Notes under the pieces: generated by a model
Told to the model about the DNA's origin: nothing
Seen by the model: only the letters and a program-made list of their open reading frames with translations
Database searches by the model: none
NCBI GenBank assembly: GCA_011525685.1
Contig: WYBW01000079.1
Coordinates: 1-39,622 of the forward strand
DNA length: 39,622 nucleotides
Origin: Verrucomicrobiia bacterium
GTDB taxonomy: Bacteria; Verrucomicrobiota; Verrucomicrobiia; Limisphaerales; JADLHS01
Direction: 5' to 3'
In this document: positions 6,901 through 14,720 of the stretch, in pieces
Position numbering within the stretch: the first letter of the stretch is position 1
Layout: every line of letters begins with the position of its first letter
Position numbers and translations under genes: made by a program

Positions 6901-7977
6901 TCACCTTTCCGTGCAACTGATGCAGGGGTCAATCGTGAGCACGATCATCGGCACGTCGGCCAGATCGCAGCCGGGGAGCACCTTGAGCATGGCAGGGAGG
7001 TTGGCGAACGTGGGCGTGCGAACGCGAAACCGCTGGAGGTTTTTCGTGCCGTTGGCCTTCAGGTGATACACCACCTCGCCGCGCGGTTGTTCGGTGCGGG
7101 TGATGGTTTCGCCGGTGGGATTGCCCGTCACCTTCACGGCGATTTCTCCGGCGGGCATCTTGGCGAACGCCTGGCGGATGATGCTCACCGATTGGAACAA
7201 CTCCTGGCAGCGCACCGTAGAGCGAGCGTACGAATCGCCCTCGGTGCGTGTGACGGGCTCGACCGCAATGTCGCCGAACGCGGCGTAACCCAGCGTGCGC
7301 ATGTCCTGCGCCACGCCGCTGGCCCGGAGCATCGGGCCGACGCACCCGAGCTCATAAGCCTCCTGCTTGGACAACGTGCCGATTCCGCAAAGGCGTGCTT
7401 TCACGGACTTGTCTTCGAGAAAGACCCTGGCGATTTCCCGCATGTCCTTCTCGATTTCATCCAGTTCCTTCAGGATGCCAGAAGCGGTTTCGTCATCAAT
7501 GTCGCGCCGCACGCCACCGACCTTGCACGAGCCGAAGATGACGCGACCGCCTGTGGTCGCCTCGATGATGTCGAGCAACTGCTCGCGAATCCGCCACGAG
7601 TGCATGAACAGACTCTCGAACCCCATGCCGTCTGCCATGAGCCCCAGCCAAAGCAAGTGGCTGTGGATGCGTGACATTTCGCCCCAGATGGTTCGCAGAT
7701 ACAACGCGCGCGGCGGCACCGGCACGTTCATGAGGGTTTCCACCGCCTGACAATAGGTCTGGCTGTGGATGAAACTGCAAATCCCGCAGATGCGCTCGGC
7801 CACGTAGGTGAACTCCACGTAGTCCTTCTTCTCCGCGAGCTTCTCGAGCCCGCGATGAATGAAGCCAATCGAAGGCCGGGCCTCGACGACCCGTTCATCC
7901 TCGACCACCAGGTCCAGATGCACCGGCTCCGGGAGCACGGGATGTTGCGGGCCAAAGGGAATGACAGTTCGTGCCAT
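6901..7977 (-). CDS. echE: Ech-like group 4 [NiFe] hydrogenase large subunit (EchE)
   Basis: This is the catalytic subunit of the membrane-bound energy-converting hydrogenase, homologous to NuoD of complex I. Both nickel-binding pairs are intact: RICGIC (C64, C67) and DPCISCTER (C352, C355) at the very C-terminus. Intact pairs separate it from complex I subunits, which have lost them. The protein stops three residues after the last cysteine, so there is no tail for a maturation protease. This is as described for CooH-type enzymes and unlike the large subunit at 2482. The length of 358 residues is normal for EchE. The gene is separated by 3 bp from echD upstream and overlaps the ribosome-binding site of echF downstream. 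Confidence 0.93.
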   Translation of the reverse strand: MARTVIPFGPQHPVLPEPVHLDLVVEDERVVEARPSIGFIHRGLEKLAEKKDYVEFTYVAERICGICSFIHSQTYCQAVETLMNVPVPPRALYLRTIWGEMSRIHSHLLWLGLMADGMGFESLFMHSWRIREQLLDIIEATTGGRVIFGSCKVGGVRRDIDDETASGILKELDEIEKDMREIARVFLEDKSVKARLCGIGTLSKQEAYELGCVGPMLRASGVAQDMRTLGYAAFGDIAVEPVTRTEGDSYARSTVRCQELFQSVSIIRQAFAKMPAGEIAVKVTGNPTGETITRTEQPRGEVVYHLKANGTKNLQRFRVRTPTFANLPAMLKVLPGCDLADVPMIVLTIDPCISCTER

Positions 7978-7980
7978 AAG

Positions 7981-8391
7981 CTATTTCTTTACCTCCTCCA
8001 CGGCGCAGGGGGCCGGTGCTCCGGCGGCGGGCGCCGCGCACGGCGCCTTCGTGCTGCCGAACGGGAACTTCACCGCGGTCTTGTAAAAGTTGCCCTTGAA
8101 ATCAATCGCCAGTCCGTCCACCGGCACGCCGAACAGGTCGTGAACCTCGTTCTCGTAAAGCACGGCACAACCGAACACGCCGCTGATGCTGGGCAGCCGC
8201 GCGCCGTTCGGCAGGTTCAGGCGCAGGTTGGTGAGCCGGCTGTCGCGATCGAAACTGTAGGTCAATTCCACCTGGTCGGGCAGTTGGGTGGCGCTGATCT
8301 GCACGAGGCGGAAGCCCTGTTCCCTGAGCGCGCGCGCCCGCTCGAGCAGCGTGTCCACGGCGATGACGTCGAAGGCTTGGGGTTGGTTCAT
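7981..8391 (-). CDS. echD: Ech-like hydrogenase subunit (EchD, NuoC/30-kDa-like)
   Basis: The 136-residue protein resembles the NuoC/30-kDa subunit that braces the peripheral arm. The conserved segment SISGVFGCAVLYENEVHDLF (residues about 73-92) carries the family's E..DLFG signature. The start at 8391 is set by an ATGA overlap with the stop of the upstream echC-GNAT gene; the longer frame from 8733 would run antisense-like through that gene and is not credible. The C-terminus is a short Ala/Pro-rich tail with two cysteines (CAAPAAGAPAPC) that I do not recognise. Its position between small- and large-subunit genes matches ech operons. Confidence 0.87.
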   Translation of the reverse strand: MNQPQAFDVIAVDTLLERARALREQGFRLVQISATQLPDQVELTYSFDRDSRLTNLRLNLPNGARLPSISGVFGCAVLYENEVHDLFGVPVDGLAIDFKGNFYKTAVKFPFGSTKAPCAAPAAGAPAPCAVEEVKK

Positions 8392-9356
8392 GCGCGGTCC
8401 TTTTGCATATAAACCCAGGTCACCTTGGGGTTGAACTGAGTGGTGGCGAACTCCTGGTAACCGAGCTTCCGGAAATGGCCGAGGCTGCGGCTGCTCTCGC
8501 GGCCCGTGAAAATCTCGAAGCGCTTCGCGGCGGGAAAGGCGGCCTCCAGTTCGCGCACCAACTGCCGGCCGATGCCCCGGCGCCAGAAGTAGGGATGCAC
8601 GGAGAGTCGCCGCAGACAGACGGTGTCGCCAAGCTGGTAGCCGCGTACGGAACCGATGATCTTGCCGTTCACAACGGCCTTGAGAAAGACGATCTGCGCC
8701 GGCCCAACCGGCACCGGCAAGGGACCATCCCACCCGAAGGGCTTGGCCATGTCAGGCACACTTTCAAAGTCGGCCTCCAGTTCGGCCAGCGTCTGCTGCT
8801 GCGCCGGCAGGCTGTCTTCGCCGTAAATCTCCGCCTCGCTTTGGTAGGCGATCTTTTGCAGAGCCAGGATTTCCGGCGCGTCGGCCTTGGTGGCGCGCTG
8901 GAAGAGGGCCTTGTCGAGGCTGTTGGCCAGCGCGGTCATCTCCTTCTGCTTGCGCTCCAGCACGTCCAGCGCCTGCACCACGCCATCAATGATCGCCTCG
9001 GGCCGCGCCGCGCACCCCGGAACGTAAACGTCCACGGGAATCACGCCGTCCACGCCGCCGGCGATGTTGTAGCACTCGGCAAAGATGCCGCCGCTGGAGG
9101 CGCAGACGCCCACGGCCACCACCACTTTGGGTTCGGGCAACTGGTGGTAGATGTTGCGGATGACCTCGCGGCTCTGTTCGTTGACCGCGCCGGTGACGAG
9201 GAAAATGTCCGCGTGCTTGGGATTGCCGGTGTTGACGACGCCGAGCCGCTCCACGTCGAACTTCGGCGTCAAACACGCCAGCACCTCGATGTCGCAGCCG
9301 TTGCAGCTCGAGGCATCGTAATGAATGAGCCACGGAGATTTTGCAAAGCGCGACAT
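8388..9356 (-). CDS. Ech-like hydrogenase small subunit (EchC/NuoB-like) fused to a GNAT acetyltransferase
   Basis: One uninterrupted 322-residue frame encodes two domains. Residues 1-145 are a NuoB/EchC-type small subunit holding the proximal [4Fe-4S] cluster: CNGC (C18, C21), GVCASSGG (C85) and VPGCAARPEA (C115). Residues about 150-322 look like a GNAT N-acetyltransferase, with the acetyl-CoA loop in SVHPYFWRRGIGRQLV (252-267) and a C-terminal strand of the KLGYQEF type. The canonical R/Q three residues before the first loop glycine is a Trp here. Ordinary EchC proteins end near residue 150, so this one is about twice the usual length. It overlaps echD by ATGA and starts 2 bp after the stop of echB, so it is a regular member of the operon. 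The function of the acetyltransferase half is unknown. Confidence 0.88.
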   Translation of the reverse strand: MSRFAKSPWLIHYDASSCNGCDIEVLACLTPKFDVERLGVVNTGNPKHADIFLVTGAVNEQSREVIRNIYHQLPEPKVVVAVGVCASSGGIFAECYNIAGGVDGVIPVDVYVPGCAARPEAIIDGVVQALDVLERKQKEMTALANSLDKALFQRATKADAPEILALQKIAYQSEAEIYGEDSLPAQQQTLAELEADFESVPDMAKPFGWDGPLPVPVGPAQIVFLKAVVNGKIIGSVRGYQLGDTVCLRRLSVHPYFWRRGIGRQLVRELEAAFPAAKRFEIFTGRESSRSLGHFRKLGYQEFATTQFNPKVTWVYMQKDRA

Positions 9357-9358
9357 CG

Positions 9359-10333
9359 TCAGTTCCTCCGATCGGTGGTGGTGGTGGCGGGGAGCGGTTG
9401 CGCCGCGAGTTTGGGCGTCGTCGTTTCAACCATGACTGGCGCCGAGGGCGCGTCAACCACTGCGGGTGGCGCGGCCGGTTTGCCGGACCACAGCGACAGC
9501 ACGAGAATGTTGCCGAACCCCAGCACCACGGTGACCGCCCAGGCGCTCTTGAGCGCGGCCTGCCACTTGAGCCGGGCGAACACGTTGTCCACGAAAATCA
9601 TGAACAGGAACACCGCCACCGACATCACGATGCCCAGCGCGGGCATGGCCGCGAAGAACAGAAACACCCACGCCAGCAGAAAGACGTTTTCATACCAGTG
9701 CGCGATTTCAATCATCGCCAGCGAGCGCCCGGAGAACTCCGTGGTGATGCCGCGCACCAGTTCCTGATGCGCGTGATGCGAGCAGGAGAGATCGAACGGC
9801 GATTTGCGGAATTTGATTTCCAGCGTGTAAAGGAAACCAAGGAACACCCCGGGCAGCGCGAAGATCAGCAGGCTGCCGTGGCCCGCGATGTCATGCACGT
9901 GAAAGCTTTTCGTGACCATGTACATCCCGATGGCTGTCAACAGCACCATCGGCTCGTAAGCCATCATCTGGATCAATTCGCGTTCCGCGCCGACGAAACT
10001 GTAGGGGGAACTGGCCTTGTAGGCGCCCAGCACAAAGAAGATCGCCGCCAGCGTCAGCGCGAAGATGACCAGCAACAAATCCGCCCCGGCAAAAAACAGA
10101 CCGCCGGTAAAGACGGTGAACAGGAGGAAGAAGAAGATGTAGTAGTTCTGCGAGCGGCGCACGACGACGTTTTCCTTCTTCCACAGTTTCAGCACGTCGT
10201 AGAACGGTTGCAGGATGGGCGGCCCCTGGCGCGATTGCATCCGCGCCGTGATGCGGCGGTCCCAGCCCGCCAGCAGGCCGCCGAGAATCGGCGCAGCCAC
10301 CAGATAGATCAACAGTCGGGTCCAGGGACTCAT
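9359..10333 (-). CDS. echB: Ech-like hydrogenase membrane subunit (EchB, NuoH-like)
   Basis: The 324-residue integral membrane protein is homologous to NuoH/EchB, which joins the peripheral arm to the ion-pumping arm. Visible family features are the RRITARMQSRQGPPILQPFY segment after the first helix and the EIKFRKSPFDLSCSHHAHQE loop, plus several hydrophobic helices. The start at 10333 follows from an ATGA overlap with the stop of echA; the frame opens further upstream at 10396 but would overlap that gene. The last ~45 residues (Pro/Thr/Val-rich, ending TTTTDRRN) extend past the final helix and are not typical. The function of that tail is unknown. Confidence 0.9.
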   Translation of the reverse strand: MSPWTRLLIYLVAAPILGGLLAGWDRRITARMQSRQGPPILQPFYDVLKLWKKENVVVRRSQNYYIFFFLLFTVFTGGLFFAGADLLLVIFALTLAAIFFVLGAYKASSPYSFVGAERELIQMMAYEPMVLLTAIGMYMVTKSFHVHDIAGHGSLLIFALPGVFLGFLYTLEIKFRKSPFDLSCSHHAHQELVRGITTEFSGRSLAMIEIAHWYENVFLLAWVFLFFAAMPALGIVMSVAVFLFMIFVDNVFARLKWQAALKSAWAVTVVLGFGNILVLSLWSGKPAAPPAVVDAPSAPVMVETTTPKLAAQPLPATTTTDRRN

Positions 10334-12219
10334 AACCGGAGCAGTGCCAGGAGGAACATGAGGCCCAGCAGCACGGCGCTGCCGGCCACGCCCCACCAGG
10401 CCAGTTTGGCTTCGTTTAACAGGTTGTGGAGATAGTAATTGCCGATGGCCACCTCCTGCACCGTGTCGGCCGAGGTGCGGAAGCGCGTGCTGCTTTGCAC
10501 GTTCGCGCCGCCCAGGTAGGCGTCGGTCACCCGCACGCCGCGCCCGTAGTTGAGGAAGGTGATCGGGAACAACAGCACCAGCGCCATCATAATGATCATG
10601 ATGATCACGTTGCCTTGTTCGAGTGAGGCGGACAGGCCGTAAACCCCCGCCACGAAAGGTTCAATATAATGCCGCGAGATCAGTGGAAACAACAAACACG
10701 CCAGGGCCGTGGCGGCGGACAGGCCGTAAAGCGCGACCGCTTCGCCGGTTTCCAGTTCCTTGCTCACGCGGGGCGGCGGCGTCACGACCTCGAGCAGTTT
10801 GCCCATCCATTTCACCCAGAAGAACAGCGTGGCGGCGCTGCCGAACACCACAAACACGGACAACACCGGGCTGGCGTCCACCACCGCCTTGAGCACCGCC
10901 CATTTGCTGATCAACATGCCGAACGGCGCCAGGAACATGCCCGCCATGCCGATTTGCATCATCACCGACACCCGGGGCATGCTCACCACCAGACCGGCCA
11001 TGGATTCGATGTCGCGACTGTGCAGCTTGTGTTCAACCACGCCCACGCAGAGGAACAACAGACATTTCGCCACCGCATGGAAAATGATCAGGAGCACGCC
11101 GGCCCACACCGCCTCGTATGTGCCGATGCCCCCGCACAACACGATCAATCCCAGGTTGGCAACGGTGGACCACGCCAGCACCCGCTTGGCATCGCTCGCG
11201 GTGATGGCGGCCAGCGAACCGATGACGAAAGTCACCGCGCCGACCAACGCCACCAACAGACCCACCTTGGTCCCCTCCACCACCGGCGCCATGCGCAGCA
11301 CCAGGTAAACGCCCGCCTTCACCATCGTGCTGGAGTGGAGCAGCGCGGACACCGGCGTGGGAGCGACCATCGCGCCGAGCAGCCAGCTTGAGAACGGCAA
11401 TTGCGCCGCCTTGGTGATGCCCGCGAAACACAGCAGCGCCGCCGGCAGCAACGCCAGGGCCTTGTCCGACTTCAGCGCGGCTTGCAGTTCGATGGTGCCG
11501 GTTTTCTGGTGGAGAAACACGATGGCCAGCGCGAAGGCCAGTCCGCCCGCGAGATTCATCACCAGCGCCCGCAGGGCATTGCGCTTCGCCTCGTCGGTCT
11601 GCGTGTAGCCAATCAACAGGAACGAACAAAGCGTGGTGACTTCCCAGAACAAGAACAGCCAGGTCAGGTTGTTGGCGAAGATCAATCCGAACATCGCCCC
11701 CATGAACAGAAACAGCAGGCCGAAGAAAAACGGCCGCCGGTCGCGCACGTCCGCATGGGCTTTGCCGTGGTATTCCCGCATGTAGCCGAGCGCATAAAGA
11801 CAGATACCGCCGCCGACCAGGCCGTTGATCAGCGCCATGATGACGCCGAAATTGTCCACGAACAGGTGTTGCTCCACCGCGACGTGCGCGCCCGGACCGG
11901 CCTTGAACCAGACCATCAAACCGCCCTGGGCCAGCGCCAGCAGCACCACCAGCGCGTTGCGGGCGCGGATGCCGACGTAGATAAGAAATAAACTGATCGC
12001 GATACCGACCGCCATTACCCCTTGACTGACGGTGTGAGCGTTGAAGGGCAACTCCGCCAGGTCCATCGGCGACGGGCGCATCGCCAGCGAACAGCTCAAA
12101 GCACCCACCACCACCACGGCGGTCACCACCAGGGCCGTGCGCAGTGCATCAGACCGCAGCAGACACAACAGCCCGCCCACTGCCAGCGGAATCAAGATCA
12201 GCCCCAGGACGGCGCTCAT
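10330..12219 (-). CDS. echA: Ech-like hydrogenase antiporter-type membrane subunit (EchA, NuoL-like)
   Basis: This large proton- or sodium-translocating subunit belongs to the NuoL/Mrp antiporter family. The 629-residue product (from ATG 12219) has the conserved transmembrane Glu in FLFWEVTTLCSFLLIG, the Lys in AGITKAAQLPFSSWL and the APTPVSALLHSSTMVKAG signature. A GTG at 12261 would add 14 polar residues; ATG 12219 is preferred because the first helix begins right after it, although no clear ribosome-binding site is seen. As in six-subunit Ech enzymes, there is only one antiporter-like subunit. About 240 bp separate it from hypA upstream, in which I see nothing. It is the first structural gene of the operon. 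Confidence 0.9.
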   Translation of the reverse strand: MSAVLGLILIPLAVGGLLCLLRSDALRTALVVTAVVVVGALSCSLAMRPSPMDLAELPFNAHTVSQGVMAVGIAISLFLIYVGIRARNALVVLLALAQGGLMVWFKAGPGAHVAVEQHLFVDNFGVIMALINGLVGGGICLYALGYMREYHGKAHADVRDRRPFFFGLLFLFMGAMFGLIFANNLTWLFLFWEVTTLCSFLLIGYTQTDEAKRNALRALVMNLAGGLAFALAIVFLHQKTGTIELQAALKSDKALALLPAALLCFAGITKAAQLPFSSWLLGAMVAPTPVSALLHSSTMVKAGVYLVLRMAPVVEGTKVGLLVALVGAVTFVIGSLAAITASDAKRVLAWSTVANLGLIVLCGGIGTYEAVWAGVLLIIFHAVAKCLLFLCVGVVEHKLHSRDIESMAGLVVSMPRVSVMMQIGMAGMFLAPFGMLISKWAVLKAVVDASPVLSVFVVFGSAATLFFWVKWMGKLLEVVTPPPRVSKELETGEAVALYGLSAATALACLLFPLISRHYIEPFVAGVYGLSASLEQGNVIIMIIMMALVLLFPITFLNYGRGVRVTDAYLGGANVQSSTRFRTSADTVQEVAIGNYYLHNLLNEAKLAWWGVAGSAVLLGLMFLLALLRL

Positions 12220-12459
12220 AGTTGGTAACCGGAATGTCCGGCTTTGTTGAACGACCTCCACACTGTTCGTTTCCTGAATGACGGTGTCGCGTTCACTTCT
12301 GGCGGGGAAGGTAAGCTGGGGAGGAGTCTTCGGGCCTTACATCGGTTGCGCAAAACAAGCCAGATTTTGTCAATCTACGGTGCTGTCCCGGCCATCATTG
12401 GCAATGTCACCAGCGTCTGGCCCGTTCACCTGAGTGACTTCGGAGGGGCACCTGCGTCG

Positions 12460-12825
12460 CTAACGGTCAGCGGTCGCATCCGGCGTGGCGATTTCCACCG
12501 AGGCAATTTCCAACTCTCGTCCCCGCCGCAATTCGCGGCTCAATTCGTGGCATTGGGGGCATTCGGTGAAGAGACCCGCGCAGTCAAACTCCAACCGGCA
12601 CCGGGAGCACCAGGCCGCGGCCGGGACGGGCTCGATCTCCAGTGCTGCGCCTTCCGCCAGCGTGCCTTGCGTGACGATCTCCCACGCAAACTGCATCGCT
12701 TCCGGGACGGCGCCGCTCATCTGGCCAACACGCAAACGCAATCCGAGAACCCGCGTTGCGCCCGAGGCGTTGGCGGCCTCCACCGCCATCCGGACTGCTT
12801 CCTGCATGATCGAAACCTCGTGCAT
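12460..12825 (-). CDS. hypA: Hydrogenase nickel-insertion protein HypA
   Basis: HypA is a small nickel chaperone that works with HypB on the hydrogenase large subunit. The 121-residue protein begins MHEVSIM, with the N-terminal Met-His-Glu nickel site. It has the structural zinc site as two CxxC pairs (CSRC at 73-76 and CPQC at 89-92). Length is normal for the family. It lies upstream of echA on the same strand, making it the probable first gene of the hydrogenase unit, with hypB at the other end. A possible -24/-12 promoter lies about 57 bp upstream of its start. Confidence 0.93.
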   Translation of the reverse strand: MHEVSIMQEAVRMAVEAANASGATRVLGLRLRVGQMSGAVPEAMQFAWEIVTQGTLAEGAALEIEPVPAAAWCSRCRLEFDCAGLFTECPQCHELSRELRRGRELEIASVEIATPDATADR

Positions 12826-12881
12826 GTCGTTAAAATCAACGGAGGGTTACACTCCGCGCCGTTCAATGCCGGACACTTTTT

Positions 12882-12897
12882 GACAATTCCTGTGCCA
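12882..12897 (-). promoter_or_regulatory. Candidate sigma-54 (-24/-12) promoter upstream of hypA
   Basis: On the minus strand the sequence TGGCACAGGAATTGTC has an exact -24 half (TGGCAC) and a -12 half of TTGT instead of TTGC, at the correct 10-bp GG-to-G spacing. Transcription would start near 12871, leaving a ~46-nt leader before the hypA ATG at 12825. The substitution at -12 is a real weakness. A sigma-54 activator gene lies 2-4 kb away. Confidence 0.35.
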
Positions 12898-13020
12898 TGA
12901 TTGGCCATGCGGCCCGATCTGCCAATCCGCGAATTGAAGCGGCGTCCGGCGCACGCTATGGCGTGTCACCTCTGGTGATTGCCGCGCTGCGGGGCAGCAT
13001 GCTCGCGCTGCGAGGGTTGT

Positions 13021-13172
13021 GGAGTGCGGCGACGGGTCGCCGCTTATATGGCTTCGCCGACTCGTCGGCGAAGCCGGGCCGCGTGCAGCGGCTCGCCGAA
13101 CAGCTCCAGCAGTCACTCCCGCTCGATGGCGACAAGTCGCCTGCCAGAAGCGCCGACAAGTCTGCGCACTCC
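13021..13172. repeat. Imperfect palindromic repeat with strong internal hairpin, upstream of LOG gene
   Basis: Outer arms starting GGAGTGCG (13021) and, inverted, GGAGTGCG reading from 13172 match at 19 of 24 positions. Inside is a perfect 11-bp stem with a 4-nt loop (GGCTTCGCCGA / TCGGCGAAGCC, 13050-13075). It has no T-tract, so it does not look like a standard terminator. It occupies the gap between hypA and the LOG-family gene. I see no gene in 12826-13303. Confidence 0.6.
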
Positions 13173-13303
13173 AAAGCGGTTGCGCATCCGCCGGGCCGTG
13201 TGCGGCTTGGGCGGATTGTGTGCCGTAGCTGGGGATTCTGGAAGGATTGGGTTTGGGCGGCGCGGGTGGTTGCATTTGTTCTCCTCGCCGATATGCTCGG
13301 GCC

Positions 13304-14338
13304 ATGCCAACCAAGCCCGAGAAGCCGCCTCCGGACCCTGAACTGCGCCGCCGCGTCCAGGAACTCATCGCCTTCAAAGGCGGCGGCCACAACGAGGAGG
13401 CGGTCGCCGATATCATCGAAAACGCGCTCAAGCTGCTCACCGACGTCAAGGACACAGGTGATGTGCGGGTCATCCAGACGGCGGTGCGGGAATTGCGCTA
13501 CGCCTATCGCCTGTTCGCTCCGTACGCCGGCACGCGCAAGGTGACCATCTTTGGCTCGGCCCGCACCGCGCCCAACAAGATGGAGTATCAACACGCGCTC
13601 GAGTTCGGGAAGAAGATTGCCGCCGCCGGTTTCATGGTCATCACCGGGGCCGGCCCCGGGATCATGCAGGCGGGGCATGAGGGCGCCGGGCCGGAAATGA
13701 GTTTCGGAGTCAACATCCGGCTGCCTTGGGAGCAGACCGCCAATCCGGTCATCCGCGAGGACAAGAAGCTGGTCACGTTCAAATACTTCTTCACCCGGAA
13801 ACTGATTTTCATCCGGCATTCCGACGCCATCGCACTTTTCCCGGGCGGCTTCGGGACGATGGATGAAGGTTACGAGGCGCTCACCCTCATGCAGACCGGC
13901 AAGAGCCAGCTCATGCCGTTGGTGCTGATTGACCGGCCCGGCGGCACGTACTGGAAGACGTGGGACAAGCACGTCCGCGAGCATTTGCTGCGCGATCAGT
14001 TGATTTCGCCGGACGATCTCAACCTCTACCGCATCACCGACGACACCGACGAAGCCGTCCGGATCATCACGCGCTTCTACCGCAACTTTCACTCGAGCCG
14101 TTTCGTCAAAGACCTCTTTGTCATCCGGTTGAAGCACGCGCCGACCGATACCGCCCTCGAGGCGATGAACGAGGACTTTGCCGACATCATCACCGGCCCG
14201 CCGATCCGGCGCATCGAAGCCACGCCCGAAGAACGGGAGGACACCGATTACATCGAAATGCCGCGCATTGGCTTCGGATTCAACCGGCGGGATTACGGCC
14301 GGCTACGGCAGTTGGTGGATGCCCTGAATGGGTTGTGA
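13304..14338 (+). CDS. LOG family protein (TIGR00730/lysine decarboxylase-like fold)
   Basis: The 344-residue protein has the Rossmann-like core of LOG-family proteins, some of which release cytokinin-type bases from nucleotide monophosphates. Visible motifs are VTIFGSART, GFMVITGAGPGIMQAGHEGA and, most diagnostic, the PGGFGTMDEGYEALTLMQTG segment, which includes PGGxGTxxE. It has a ~75-residue N-terminal helical extension and ~90 extra C-terminal residues relative to short ~190-residue LOG proteins, as in the larger LOG subfamily. The ATG at 13304 was chosen because the frame upstream of it is repeat-like intergenic sequence. It stands alone, divergent from hypA. The substrate cannot be told from sequence. 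Confidence 0.88.
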   Translation: MPTKPEKPPPDPELRRRVQELIAFKGGGHNEEAVADIIENALKLLTDVKDTGDVRVIQTAVRELRYAYRLFAPYAGTRKVTIFGSARTAPNKMEYQHALEFGKKIAAAGFMVITGAGPGIMQAGHEGAGPEMSFGVNIRLPWEQTANPVIREDKKLVTFKYFFTRKLIFIRHSDAIALFPGGFGTMDEGYEALTLMQTGKSQLMPLVLIDRPGGTYWKTWDKHVREHLLRDQLISPDDLNLYRITDDTDEAVRIITRFYRNFHSSRFVKDLFVIRLKHAPTDTALEAMNEDFADIITGPPIRRIEATPEEREDTDYIEMPRIGFGFNRRDYGRLRQLVDALNGL

Positions 14339-14720
14339 GAGACTCATTGTGATCTCGTCGCACGCGGGTTGCTTTGGGTTTGCGACCCACTTGGTCCGGA
14401 CGGCGAGCCGCAGGGTGGGTACGGAATGCCGTAATCGCTTCCGGTGGGCGGCCTGAATGCGTCACGCTCTTGAACTGCAGGAAGTTCAAGTCCCGACAAC
14501 GTTCGAGCTTTGGACCGTGGGCGAAAGAGATCACAGTGCGGAAAACCGGATCCTCTTTGGTAAGAAAAATCTTTCCGCGGAAACTTTCCATGAACCACCC
14601 CCTCACCCTGCCCTCTCCCCCGATGGGGGAGAGGGTGGCGTCCGCCGGAGGAGGGGGATTCGGTCCATAGCCGCGATGCATGCCCGACAGGGGGAAAGCA
14701 GGCTATCCACAACCTCAAAT
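14339..14720. other. Intergenic region between convergent genes, with hairpins
   Basis: No credible gene is seen. It holds an 8-bp perfect hairpin (CTTGAACT / AGTTCAAG, 14469-14490) and a copy of the G/C palindrome CCCTCTCCCC-CGAT-GGGGGAGAGGG (14611-14635), preceded by CCCTCACCCTG. The latter is related to copies at 2110, 2221, 21423 and 21528. Either could stop transcription from the two convergent genes, but no T-run follows. Confidence 0.6.

Noticed and set aside
6901..7977. Reading the echE-like gene as a complex I NuoD subunit
   Set aside because: Both CxxC pairs that bind nickel are intact, and complex I subunits lack them.
8391..8733. N-terminal extension of echD up to 8733
   Set aside because: The extra residues are an out-of-frame reading of the GNAT part of the upstream gene; the ATGA overlap sets the start at 8391.
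8403..9767. A 454-codon plus-strand frame across the small-subunit gene
   Set aside because: Antisense to the echC-GNAT and echB genes; His/Ala/Gly-rich shadow composition with no recognisable domain.
12956..14137. A 393-codon minus-strand frame opposite the LOG gene
   Set aside because: Antisense shadow; the plus-strand PGGFGTMDE motif is decisive.
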